Shown piece by piece: positions 13,156 to 23,897 of a stretch of DNA of 64,000 nt. The stretch's first letter is position 1, and every line of letters begins with the position of its first letter. Source of the DNA: Paraspadella gotoi (Eukaryota; Chaetognatha); the NCBI GenBank assembly GCA_051294375.1, contig CM119263.1, positions 18,314,628-18,378,627 of the forward strand. The letters are read 5' to 3'. The notes below the pieces were generated by a model, which saw only the letters and a list, made by a program, of their open reading frames with translations, was not told where the DNA came from and did no database searches. A program made the translations under genes and the position numbers.

Positions 13156-13410
13156 GTTGGGTCACGACGGGGCCGAGCCGCTACTGAAATACCGTTTGGG
13201 GCCCCTGATGCAGTCGGGACCACAGACGCGTTGACGCCGAGGAACATCGAAGCATCTTGGCGAGCCGACGATGAACTTCCTTCAATTCGCTTTAAACGTG
13301 CTCTAAAAGTAAACGATTTACGACGTCCCAATTCTCAAAAGCCGCCATCGCATCACATCCCACCATCCCTACCGCTACACCTCTTTCAAAACGTATGCTT
13401 AGCTAATTAA
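13156..13410 (+). CDS. C-terminal coding segment of the repeat protein
   Basis: A clean frame of 84 codons plus TAA, directly continuing the repeat. Upstream the frame reads TEEAEE and needs one extra base near 13140 removed to join. The tail loses the K/E/T bias: it begins VGSRRGRAATEIPFGAPDAV, contains ASWRADDELPSIRFKRALK and ends in FQNVCLAN. It lacks any domain I recognise. An AAAA-GTAAAC junction after the RALK codons could be a splice donor, in which case the last 34 codons would be intron. I saw no AATAAA signal just downstream. Frame integrity here against constant breakage upstream suggests that sequence quality differs between the two. It is probably the end of a giant PEVK-like or cytoskeletal protein gene, but the identity is unproven. 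Confidence 0.45.
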   Translation, partial: VGSRRGRAATEIPFGAPDAVGTTDALTPRNIEASWRADDELPSIRFKRALKVNDLRRPNSQKPPSHHIPPSLPLHLFQNVCLAN

Positions 13411-13844
13411 AGTTTTTAGTTGCGCCCGATTACCTTGTGGAGAAACTATATAAGCACTTTTTTGGTCGGACAGTCTGTTGTTCTATCCTACTTAAATATT
13501 TGTAACCCGGTTACTATCATATTATTTTTTAATAATACTTTAAAGTAGGGTTAATATACCATTTAGATACTTAATGTACACGCTTTGCTACTTTGTACAT
13601 TCACGAATGATTAACATAAAAATTCAATCACATGAAAAGAAAGTCACCTGTTTGTACATCTAATTTAAGTATAGTAAATATTTTGAAGACTGGTGAAGTA
13701 GCTTAAACTGCTGCTTTTGGATAAATATAAATATATAAATATAAATATAAAGTTATGCAGCGCAACAGTTTTGAACTTCACTGGTCCTTGCTTTCAACAT
13801 TTTTTAGTTTATAAATTTTTTTTGTGGTTTTTTTGTTTTGGTTT

Positions 13845-13905
<61 letters not shown>

Positions 13906-13941
13906 CTCTCTCATCTCCATTTAATTGAAAATTGCCCTCAG
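13411..13941. other. AT-rich non-coding stretch with (CT)n
   Basis: AT-rich DNA following the stop codon, then an ATATAAAT-rich patch near 13720-13750 and an interrupted (CT)n tract at 13845-13910. The (CT)n could serve as the polypyrimidine tract of the candidate exon that follows. Confidence 0.6.
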
Positions 13942-14082
13942 GTGACTTTCGCAACGCTGGATCTTTTTTTTGCAACGATCCTAAACAACCGACGATCAAC
14001 GATGCGCTCAGCTCAACGATTATCGGTCGGAAACCGATTTGCGAAGGTCAAACATAATTCGGCTCTTTGTCGACTCAGAAAG
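13942..14082 (+). CDS. Candidate internal exon, 47 codons
   Basis: An AG-terminated pyrimidine-rich stretch (ending GCCCTCAG) precedes 141 bases open in one frame, followed by a donor-like AAAG-GTAGAA. Length is an exact multiple of three and both borders are phase 0. The translation starts VTFATLDLFFATILNN and includes RRSTMRSAQRLSVGNRFAKV. I do not recognise a family. It could be a chance open stretch next to a CT microsatellite; transcript evidence would decide. Confidence 0.33.
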
Positions 14083-14451
14083 GTAGAAATGTTTTTCCAT
14101 TTTATCATAGAGAAAAAAAAATAGAACAGAAACAGGAACTTTTATTTTTGCGCCCTTAGCAGAGAGAAACAGTACAGTTATTTTAGTTACGCGTGTCAGA
14201 ATCCTACTTTGTTTCTACGGCATTCCACAATCCACTTTTTTCACATTCTCCTTTTTTTGCTTTAACGATTTTTTCGCCTTTTCCCTTTCTATCTTTGTTG
14301 ACGGGTCCATTTCTAATTTCATAATATGACATTTATTTTAATATTATTCTGATTATTTAACTATTTATAATGGTATGAAGAATTGTATATTAAGAAAGAA
14401 TCTATAGTATACGCCGTATGTATATAGAAAGAATATATTTTGACTTTTCAG

Positions 14452-14638
14452 TTTGGCCCCGCCATGTCGAGATGACTGTGACGCGGAAACGGGAAGCCGG
14501 TTCACGCGGGGGGACGGCTTTAACCCGATGACCGGATGCTCGCGTCCATTTCCACGGAAGGGGTCGCTTCGAGTCTTCGTCGAGGACGTCGAAGGGATAG
14601 ACGAAGCCGTTCTCTTCTTGGGCAGGGGAAATTTTTAA
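14452..14638 (+). CDS. Candidate terminal exon, 61 codons
   Basis: TTTTGACTTTTCAG forms a good acceptor, followed by GC-rich sequence open for 61 codons to TAA. The flanking DNA is AT-rich, so the abrupt rise in GC supports coding. The frame includes CRDDCDAETGSRFTRGDGF and the acidic stretch RVFVEDVEGIDEAV. If this is the exon it enters in phase 1, which does not match the phase-0 end of the candidate exon at 13942-14082, so the two need not belong together. Family not recognised. Confidence 0.33.
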
Positions 14639-15634
14639 AGAGAGACGGAGTGGAGATTGGAAATGATAGAGTTTGGAAGCTGACGCGATGGAGATAAGGT
14701 CGAAAAATTAATTTTTAAGGGAAGAGGAGCTTCGGCGAGATATAATTAAGGAGAAGAGTAAAATCGCTAGAAGGTTGCACAAAGACTTTTACGCGCTAAA
14801 CAACGACTATTAGGCTCAAAGCGACTTTTATATCAAGAGAGAGAAAACATTTTTTTTGGGTCAACAGCCCCTAAATTATTCGAGCAGTATGGTTTGGAGG
14901 AAAAGTGTTTCGGTTTACGAGAATATGAAAGACGATGCATCATCCCTTCTACGGAAGTCGGATTAAACGAAGAGAGTTAAATTTTATTCTTTGATCAGTA
15001 TTTATTATTATATATTTTACGAAATAACTAATATGTTTGTTCGAATCTCCGCTTACCCAACGCATTGACCCCAGTGAATTCATTCGTATTCTGTCTTCAC
15101 TAATCTAATACTATAAGTGTACAACAGTTTTTTTTTTCCTAGGAAATAAAAATTGGTTTTAACCAAAAAAAAACTTTGGGGTACAGATTTATTGTAAGAA
15201 ATAGATTTGATTTGTAAATAAATCAATAAAAAAGTCTACTGTGGTTGAAACCAATTTTTCTTTACGAAGTATAGTTGGTTTGAGTGGTTCAGTTTAATTA
15301 AGGGCAATCAGATTCGACCCAAGAAAAGGGATTCTTTTTTCTTATTATCTTTTTTTTTACACGGACTCCCGCAGTTTTACGAAAAAGGTGAACTTTCCGC
15401 CCGAAAAAAAAAATATATCCCAGGAAATAAAAAGTTTTTTCTCTCTCTCTTTCCTCTATTCTTTGGGGAGAAGGGAAAGAAAAAAAATCTTTCTCTCACG
15501 TTGATGGGTAAACACGGAATAAAAGGCCCTGAACATTGCATTGTGGGATGAGGGTTTCCGCCGTCAACGACCCTAGCGCTAAAATACGTAATATGATCCA
15601 TGAAGTCGGCGGTGGTGAGAGGGGAGAGAAGAGA

Positions 15635-15685
<51 letters not shown>

Positions 15686-15884
15686 TGAGAGAGAGAGGAG
15701 AGAGCGCGAGAGAGTGAGAAAGAGAGAGAAGAGACTTTTGATAAAACATGAATCGGTAGATGATTAAGCATCGGCATCAACATCTGTCGAGAAAACATTG
15801 AATGGGAAGAGGGAAAAGGAGGCTGCGCGAAAAGTGAGATAGAGAGAGCGAGAGAGAGAGAAAAAGAGAGAGAGAGAGAGAGAG

Positions 15885-15933
<49 letters not shown>

Positions 15934-16256
15934 GAAATATAAGTTTGTCGTTTAAGAAATTTTTGCCATCAAATTAATCTAAAGGAAAATTTTCTGAATG
16001 AATCATGTCAAACTTTACGGAAAGGACAAAAGTTCTTGAGTTATAATTACTGTATTCAAAAACTAGTACGCGTATTTTTTTAAAACATTCGTTGGTAAGA
16101 ATTTCTAAAACTTTTAGTTTTCTTTTCAGCAGTTAACATGAAAAGGGTTTTTTTAAGGTTAATTTTCAATTTTATGGCAGAGTCATGACCAGTTGCGGCC
16201 TAAACAGCGGCTGTTGGTCAAAAAAATAAACGACCGCGAGAGAGGCGAAAAAGAAG

Positions 16257-16296
<40 letters not shown>

Positions 16297-17313
16297 AAGA
16301 GAGAGAGAGAGAGGAGGGAGAGAGAGAAGGAGAAGAGGAGAGAGAGAGATAGAGAGATTATTTTCCTTTCTTTTTTGCCTCTTTTCTTTCAAATTCTCTC
16401 CTCTTTTGGCTTTGCTGATTTGGGCCAAGGAACTAAAATATTAGTGGCAACAAGATCTAAGTTCTAGGTATAGATCGGATTTAGCCACGTGCAAAGGTCG
16501 ATGGCAAATTTAGAAAAGGGCGTTGGCGCGAGGTCCTCAAGTGGATGGCAATTTAGTGACAAAGGTGGCGTGAGGACGGAGGGGCGTGGTCTTTGAACAT
16601 CGCAGACGATTTTTAGTCTCTGTCGCGGGACGACTTAGTAGGAAATTATTTGGTCGGTCTGTAATTCTGTTTTATTCACAATAAAATAAAATACTGATAT
16701 AATTTAATATATTTTTTATCTCAAATAGTTGAGAAGTAATAAACATTCACTTTAAATTATTAATAAATATTAACAAATTTTTAATAATTAACGATACGTA
16801 ATATGCAAATATAATTTAGTTATGATCGTGATAATTAAATAAATTGTTTTAAGACTGTTTCAGCAGAGAGTTTTAGTTCGTCATTTTCCAGGAGAAAGTT
16901 GCGTGGAGTTATCAATTGATAAGCAAATAACTATAATTTAGGAAGGTTTATTAAGAAAGCTCCAGACTCTGCCGACGCACGGCGCACGATAATGGACGAA
17001 CGGTGAACGAACTATGACGCAGAACGGCGAAGATGAGCCAGCGAAGGACTTTAATTACCCTAAATGTAAACTCCGTGATGGGAACCAACAGATAAGGCGG
17101 TGTGAAAATATCCTGGAGAAATTTTACAAATTATTAAAAATGCATTCGTGAAATTCATATCATTCGTAAAATTGGTAATTTTTCAGATAAAAATAATAAC
17201 CTTACTTTTTTCGCCTCAACTGGAATATATTTCCTAACAACCGTACCTCACACATCTTTAAACGGGCTTCAAATCGTAGAAAACCAATGATTGACTGTGG
17301 TCCTTTTCGCCAG
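14639..17313. other. Intergenic DNA with (GA)n microsatellites
   Basis: No supported gene. Holds interrupted (GA)n tracts at about 15616-15735, 15838-15943 and 16245-16351, and very AT-rich DNA at 16670-16860. A perfect E-box CACGTG lies at 16486-16491. The longer frames over the GA tracts are Arg/Glu or Leu/Ser low-complexity artefacts. Confidence 0.6.
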
Positions 17314-17506
17314 CATCTACGCTTCTTACCCGAGTCGGAGGGACAGGAATTCTAATCTACATCTAGGAAATATCGCCCTGACGGAAGAGAACCTTGCACG
17401 ATTCAAAAAAGAAGACCCGAAGGCTAAAGGAAAGGAAGGACAGGAAGGAGAAAAAATCATTGATTCTTCTTCTACCTTATCGGGCGACACCTTTTTGATT
17501 CAATGA
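17314..17506 (+). CDS. Candidate terminal exon, 63 codons
   Basis: Preceded by GTCCTTTTCGCCAG, a fair acceptor, and open in phase 1 to a TGA at 17504-17506. The translation has mixed, protein-like composition: IYASYPSRRDRNSNLHLGNI, then ALTEENLARFKKEDPKAKGK, ending SSSTLSGDTFLIQ. There is no low-complexity bias and no in-frame stop, which makes it one of the better exon candidates in the window. It looks like a cytoplasmic or linker tail, but no family is recognisable. The 6-kb repeat unit begins about 180 bases downstream. Confidence 0.42.
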
Positions 17507-17733
17507 GGCGTCCCGCTCACAAGTCAAATTTTGCAGGTGGGGTCGTCCGCGTCGTCTGTCGTCTGCGATTATCGTTTTTTAAAATGGAAGCCTCTGAAAC
17601 CAAGTTGGTAGCGGGCCTCATTCTGAGGATTTATTTGTTCTCAGATTTTGCTCAGGGATGCGAAAGGTGCGAAGTGCGATACTATAATTTATAATAATTA
17701 TCATAAAATTTACCTCCAATCATTTAATTAAAA

Positions 17734-17850
17734 CTAGTCTTGCCCCGGACATTGGAGACTCAATGAGGGCTATGTTGGGTTTAGACCTCCGTCCTCTTAC
17801 AAGAGATAATTAATTAATTTATAGCAAGCTTTCAGATCAAGATCTCTCAC
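17734..17850 (+). repeat. Dispersed ~105-bp repeat, copy B
   Basis: Shares CATTTAATTAAAACTA, GGGTTTAGACCTCCGTCCTC and the downstream blocks with 1007-1110, with several small indels. Confidence 0.6.
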
Positions 17851-19571
17851 CAGTCTAGCTTTATTTTTCGCACGAGTATATCGTGGCTTCCCTATCAATG
17901 AACAAGTATAATGTTGGTGCAAGAATGTTTCAATTTTTTAAAATCTTAACATTTAATAAATTCTGTTTCGAGCTGCTCTGGCATCATCAGCCCTAACTTG
18001 AACGTCGACAATGCACGGTGGTGCGAACCTGCCTGCACAGTGCACAGATACACGTGTTTATGTGCACTCACGCCTTACGTCCACTGTTGTCATGTCTGTC
18101 GACCGTCGCGCGGTCTCGTCCTCAACGTCCGTCGTCCTCGTCCGTCGTCACGCGTCGTCCGCGTCGGTCGTCGGGTCCTCGTCGTCGTCGGTCGTCCGAA
18201 GATCTTTGACCTCCGAAAAACTGTTTGGTTTGAGCGAGACATGCGGAAGATTTGGAGTTCTGGGCGCGGACAGAAGAGGAACGAAAGCGAAAAGAGCGAA
18301 GGGAGAGGAAAAAAACTAAAGAGGAAAGAAAAGAGCAATGATAACTCTCCGGAGCTGAAATCGGTTGGAGCAAAAGGAAAAGCGAAGTTTTGAAAATAAT
18401 AGGAAAAGACGAGAAGAGACAAGAAATGTCGTAACTGTGAAACGCTGAAGCGTGACAAGAAGTGAAAGAAAGAAAGAAAGAAAGAAAGAAAGACTCAAAA
18501 GAAAGAATAGAAAAGAAAGAAGAAGACAGAAGAAGAGGAAAGATCAGAAGATAAGAAAGAAGAAAGGACAAAAGACAGAAAGAAAGAAGATAAGAACAGA
18601 AAGACAAAAGAAAAAAAACAAAGAAGAGGAAAGAGACGAGCAACCAACAACAAGATCCAACCCAACCAAAACCAACCACTCCAATGGGGATAAAAGAAAA
18701 TAACCAACTCTCAAGTGGAACCTGCACCAGACCTGCCAAACCCGAAATGTATTCTTTTCTTCGTCTCGCTTCCGCTTTTTTTCCTCCAGGATCGGAATTT
18801 TCTGCTAATAAACGAAATCGGAAAGACCGAAATTCTTTTGGGCAAGCGAGTTCCGTATATTATCGCGATAGGTTAACGAGATTAACTGAACGTCCTATTG
18901 ATTCAATTTCTAGACTTCAGTGTTTAATAAATGCTTCATTACGGGCAATTTCCGCCGTAGTTATGCAGTATTTCACTTGCGACCAAAGTCGCAAGCCGTG
19001 AAAAAAAATTGTTAATACTAATTAAAATAATTTCGAACCGTTTTTTTCTATAATTTGTTCAGTTTTTTTTTTCGTGTTCGGACGCAATCTTGCCAAAACC
19101 ATTTGGGTCAAATTTTATTACGGTTTTTTGTAAGCACGTTTCACCTGCGCTAGAAAAAGGCGTATAATTTTTTTAATATTTTAAATTGTTTATCTTTATT
19201 TCCTTTTTTCTCCAATGAAATAGTTTTTCTCTCTTTGATTTTTATCTGTACAAAGTTGCTTCTTTATCGGCGGTTTGGCTCTATCGCTCTCTCTTCGTGT
19301 TTTCCCGGCTCCGTCTGTCTTTTTTACCTTGTACTCCTCTCCCTCTCTCTCTGATGGTCAAAACTAAATGCAGGCAAAACAGAAAAAAAATTCTTTCCCT
19401 AGACACTCTTGGTAGGTCAACGCGAAGGAGGGAAGAATATTTAATTAGCGGGTTTATGGTGAGATAATGAATCAAATTGAAGGGGGGAGCGGTGGGGGAG
19501 AACGGAGCGCGCCGTCGGAGAGAAGAAGGAGAGAAGAAGAGCGAGAGGATGCAGAGGAGAGAGAACCGGAT

Positions 19572-19612
<41 letters not shown>

Positions 19613-19896
19613 AGAGAAAAAAAATTTTCGATCCGTAAGCACTACGAGTTTTCTCAATCCCCCTGCGATTCAAACATTGCCCTATCGGGCATACCTCAAA
19701 TGTCGCTGTCTCTCCCACTCTCTCTCTCTCACTCCTCTCGGCTCTCTCTCTCTCTTCTCTCTCCTCTCTCTCTCTTCCCTCTCTCTCTTCGCCTCTCCAT
19801 CTCTCCTCTTCTCTCGCAAAAATAGCATTCGTGTCTGCGTTGACCTTTCCCGCGAAGAGGAACGTGCGGAACGGGGATTAGGCCTCGACACGGGGC

Positions 19897-19927
19897 GGGG
19901 GGGGGGGGGGGGGGGGGGTGGGGGGGG
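19897..19927. repeat. Poly-G run, potential G-quadruplex
   Basis: Twenty-two consecutive G, a T, then eight G. The same site in copy 3 (29988-29996) has a much shorter run, so length varies between copies. Such a run can form a G-quadruplex and is also a common place for read errors. Confidence 0.6.
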
Positions 19928-20501
19928 TAAGGAGGAGAAGTGGGAAGGGTGAAGAGCGGATCGCGGCCTCCGCGCCGGTCCCCGCACCGCGGGTGGCTGA
20001 GTGGTTGAGGGCTTGCTGGTGGGTGGAGGTTGGTAATTAGTTGGTATAATGAAGTCAATTGACATGGCCAAGTACGAAATAGCGGTGTGTGCCTTAGTAT
20101 CATCAGTTTAAAATCGGGACTTCAAATGACAAACTGAAATAAGGAGTGACAAAAATGACAAATTAGAGTGATAAGATGGAAGGAACGTCCGCAAAGTGAG
20201 GTCGAGGTCAAAGGTCAGAAGAACGACAAAGGTTCATCGTGAAGACGAGCGGAAAGGAGAGCGAAAAAGGTGAGAGGGGACGGAAGATGTGAGGGCGTCG
20301 AATGTGGGTTAGACTCAGTGAGCAGAGAAACGGGAGAGACTCACGTCGTGATTAACACAAATGAACATTTCTTTTTGAGAACTTTAGCCCTAAAAAGTAG
20401 AGAAATGAAAAAGTAATTTCGGGAGAGTGAAAGATCCTATCAGCAAGATAAAAAACGGATTCTCTATTTTCTAAAGTTTTCTCAAAAGTTTTTTTCAAAA
20501 A

Positions 20502-20745
20502 NNNNNNNNNNNNNNNNNNNNNNNNNNNNNNNNNNNNNNNNNNNNNNNNNNNNNNNNNNNNNNNNNNNNNNNNNNNNNNNNNNNNNNNNNNNNNNNNNNN
20601 NNNNNNNNNNNNNNNNNNNNNNNNNNNNNNNNNNNNNNNNNNNNNNNNNNNNNNNNNNNNNNNNNNNNNNNNNNNNNNNNNNNNNNNNNNNNNNNNNNNN
20701 NNNNNNNNNNNNNNNNNNNNNNNNNNNNNNNNNNNNNNNNNNNNN
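20502..20745. other. Assembly gap, 244 N
   Basis: Lies inside copy 2. Copy 3 at 30550-30800 and the inverted copy at 26060-26290 show what the missing DNA probably is. Confidence 0.95.
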
Positions 20746-21389
20746 TATCATAAAATAACCAAGAAAGAGTCGGACTGAGTCTGACAGAGATAGAAACTCT
20801 AGAGGCGTGATTTCTGACGCTAAAAGACGCCGCATCTTTGACGGGCCGCGCCCACGAGATGAGATGCAAATGGCGCAGGCGACGCGCGTGGCGTTGACGC
20901 GCTGGCGGCGTCGACACCAAACCCGCGTCTCGCGAGGAAACGCGTGGGAGACGAATGCTCTCGGCTAATGCGTCGGTGACTGGGTCGCCCGGTCGTCGTC
21001 ATCGTGTGCGGAGTCGTCGTCTTCGTCGTCGTCGTCGTCGTTTTCGTCTTTCTCGAATGTTTCTCCGACTTAGACGACTTTTTCGTCGTCAGACTTTTTC
21101 GTTGTCGTCGTCGTTGCCGCAGTATTCGTCTTCTTCGTCGTCGGGTTCGTCGTTGTTTCTGGGTCGAGATTTTTCTTTTCTTCAAAAACGAAAAAAAAGA
21201 AAAAGAAGTAGGATGAAAAAAGATTTTCCGACGAAACGAGATGGAGAGAAGGGGAGAAAAATGAGTGGAAGAAAAAAGAGGAGTCGAGGAAGGTTAAGAC
21301 GGAGAAAAGGGAGGAAAGGTAGGAGTGGAAGATGTATAGAAGGAAAGTGTTAAATATTTCCGTGTTTCACGTTTCCCAAAAAATCGTTG

Positions 21390-21414
21390 NNNNNNNNNNN
21401 NNNNNNNNNNNNNN
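21390..21414. other. 25-N assembly gap flanked by a direct duplication
   Basis: The block ending at the left edge (20746-21389) reappears to the right as 21657-22320. Copy 3 has the block only once, so one of the two is probably surplus. Confidence 0.9.
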
Positions 21415-22543
21415 AATTTTAAGTGAATTAATATTTTAATGGGGCAAAGCCAGAATGTCGATCAACCGACGCCCATTCACCGCCTATGATAGATGGTTGC
21501 TTGCTAATGTGATAGAACAGCCGGAGGAGAGAGAGAAGAGAAGTTCTCGGACTGCGAGAAGAATGTACGCGGAGAGAGAGCGGAGCACGATGACGATGAG
21601 AGATAGAGGATTGAGAGAGGGAGAGAGACAGGAGGAGAGAGATTAGAGAGGAGAGTTATCATAAAATATAACCAAGAAAGAGTCCGGACTGAGTCTGACA
21701 GAGATAGAAACTCTAGAGGCCGTGATTTCTTGACGCCTAAAAGACGCCGCATCTTTGACGGGCCGCGCCCACGAGATGAATGCAAATGGGCGAGGCGACG
21801 CGCGTGGCGTTGACGCGCTGGCGGCGTCGACGCCAAATCCGCGTCTCCGCGAGGAAACGCGTGGGAGCACGAATGCTCTCGGCCTAAGCTGCGTCGGTGA
21901 CTGGGTCGCCCGGTCGTCGTCGATCGTGTGCGGAGTCGTCCTCGTCGTCGTTCCGTCGTCGTTTTTCGTCTTTCTCGAATGGTTTCTCCGACTTAGACGA
22001 CTTTTTTCGTCGTCAGACTTTTTCGTTGTCGTCGTCGTTCGCCGCCAGTATTCGTCTCTTCCGTCGTCGGGTTCGTCCTTGTTTTCTGCGTCGAGATTTT
22101 TCTTTTCTTCAAAAACGAAAAAAAAAGAAAAAAGAAGTAGGATTGAAAAACGATTTTCCCGACGAAACGAGATGGAGACTAAGGGGAGGAAAAATGAGTG
22201 GAAAGAAAAAAAGGAGTCGAGGAAGGTTAAGACGGAGAAAAGGGAGGAAAGGTAGGAGTGGAAGATGTATAGAAGGGAAAGTGTTAAATATTTCCGTGTT
22301 TTCACGTTTCCCCAAAATAATCGTTGCCCTTTTTGCCTAAAAACCGTTTACTATTATATCTGAGTGAAGAAACTTACCTTTGTGAGAGAAAGTAAGAATC
22401 TATATTAGTAGTTCTCAAGCTTTACGAGCCGTGAAGCAGGTTGTGTTTTAATGTTTCTTTACTTGATTTATTTTGTATTAAGGTTTTATTAATTCGTTTA
22501 TATTCTCTTTTTATAGTCCAGCGTTCATGCGCGTTTCATATGT

Positions 22544-22585
22544 CGTTCAATGCCGTTCAATGCCTTTCAATGCCGTTCAATGCCG
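22544..22585. repeat. 10-bp tandem repeat GTTCAATGCC
   Basis: Four adjacent copies, one with TTTCAATGCC. It recurs in degraded form near 31718-31765, and as the reverse complement near 25188-25220, following the three copies of the larger unit. Confidence 0.75.
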
Positions 22586-23187
22586 TTTGTATCTCAATTG
22601 GCTTCTACATTTGGTTTGATTTAACAATGTTAAATTACCAAGCGCTTTAACTGCAACACGATATCTCGTCGCTTTATAGTCATGTTTACATTCGAGATAC
22701 TCTACAGAAAGAGAAAAAAGACAGAACGGAGAAATTGTTTCTTGTTTTTGTTTTTAGTTGTTAGTTTTTGGCGAGACTTGGCCTTGAACTTTGAAAATTT
22801 AGTTTTATTTACTTCCTACCTGTAAGAGTATTTAGGTTTGGCTCACCTGAAAAAGTTACATTTAATAGTTATCATCGTGTCAACTTTTTGATGAGGCAGA
22901 ACGAATTCGCGTTGGACTAGTTGGACTAAGTGAACGCGGTTCTTAAATCTCTTGATGATTCGCAGGTGGAACCCGACAAATCGTATCCTTGGAATGAGTC
23001 TTTTGAGATCGACAAGAGACAATGGAAGGGGAAGGATAAAATTTGTGAGCGAGAGAGAGAGAGAGAGAAAGAAAGTGTGAAAGAGAGAGTCAGAGTCACA
23101 GTCAAATAAAAGTTTCGGGAGTATTTAAGGAAGTCCCTTTTCCAAATGAAAGGGAAAGTAAGCCATCAATCACGTTCGTGAGAAAAA

Positions 23188-23532
23188 GTGAACGCTTCTC
23201 GAAGAATTCTCATCATTCGCGGTGACAAGACAGTGTTCGACATCTTTGCTTTTTTATCACAAGAATTGAAAATATTTAAAGCTCTTATACCAATTCATAA
23301 GATCACCTCGTGTAATAGGCGCAAGACGCGATTCGCATTTACTTTCATCAAAAGTTATAAGGTGACGAATGTTATGAGCAAATGCAGAAAACCTGAGCTT
23401 TATTTTCATAAGGATTCCATTAGAGAAGGAATAATGCTTGATCAACCCACAAAATTTGAATGCCTTGGACGCCTTCAAGGCAAAGTTGCAGAATCTCTGC
23501 TGATTCACAAACTTAATAATATTATATTTTAA
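23188..23532 (+). other. Open frame of 114 codons inside the repeat unit
   Basis: Open frame from ATG to TAA with mixed composition, starting MNASRRILIIRGDKTVFDIF. It lies in the 6-kb unit; the equivalent stretch in copy 3 (32410-32790) and the inverted copy (24330-24480) is interrupted by indels. No family recognised. The opposite strand is also partly open, so coding status is doubtful. Confidence 0.2.
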
Positions 23533-23872
23533 TGAAATAAGGAGAGTGAAAGGTTTTTCCTCGTCCTATGTCCAAAAACACAACTGATAAATTTCCATTC
23601 GGTCTCTCTTCTCCGTCCGTCTCCGTTGGTCCTCGCAATTTCCGAGATTCCGATCGCCAGTCAGACCACGTCGGATCTACATTGAGTTCGCGGCGAGAGA
23701 GAGAGAGAGAGACAGATAGATAGGGAGAGGGAGAACAACGAAGATGGAGACGGAGAGAAACGAAGATGGAGACAGAGACACCGCGGTAACGTCTCTCGTT
23801 CCTCTCTGTAGCGAACAACGACGTCGCGCATTCCAGCGTCTGCCCCATTAGGACTAAGAGAGAGAGAGAGAG

Positions 23873-23897
23873 NNNNNNNNNNNNNNNNNNNNNNNNN
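23873..23897. other. 25-N gap at the centre of an inverted repeat
   Basis: Left flank ends with CCCCATTAGGACTAAG and (GA)n; the right flank, about 100 bases further on, has (CT)n then CTTAGTCCTAATGGGG. The two sides are mirror images from here outward. Confidence 0.9.

Larger units (their letters stand above)
17690..23872 (+). repeat. Copy 2 of the 6-kb repeat unit
   Basis: Runs in the same order as copy 3 (27245-33330). It begins with the 105-base dispersed repeat and continues with a GTC-rich array, purine-rich DNA, a G-run, GA/CT tracts, a GTC-rich block on the minus strand, the GTTCAATGCC repeats and a GA tract at the end. It is interrupted by a 244-N gap and a 25-N gap, and the block at 20746-21389 is repeated directly at 21657-22320. 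Many single-base differences from copies 1 and 3 are indels, as expected from unpolished reads. On the minus strand the block near 21000-21170 has an acidic frame (NDEPDDEEDEYCGNDDDNEK) in two pieces. No transposase or reverse transcriptase is visible. Confidence 0.7.

Noticed and set aside
15496-16444. Frames of 74-100 codons made of Leu/Ser or Arg/Glu
   Set aside because: Direct translation of (CT)n/(GA)n microsatellites.
18090-18739. Long hydrophobic Phe/Leu/Ser frames resembling membrane proteins
   Set aside because: They translate the GAAA-rich strand of a low-complexity block; the other copies of the unit have different frames there.
21643-22305. 220-codon minus-strand frame in the repeat unit
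   Set aside because: Frame is not kept in the sister copies and is dominated by low-complexity DNA.
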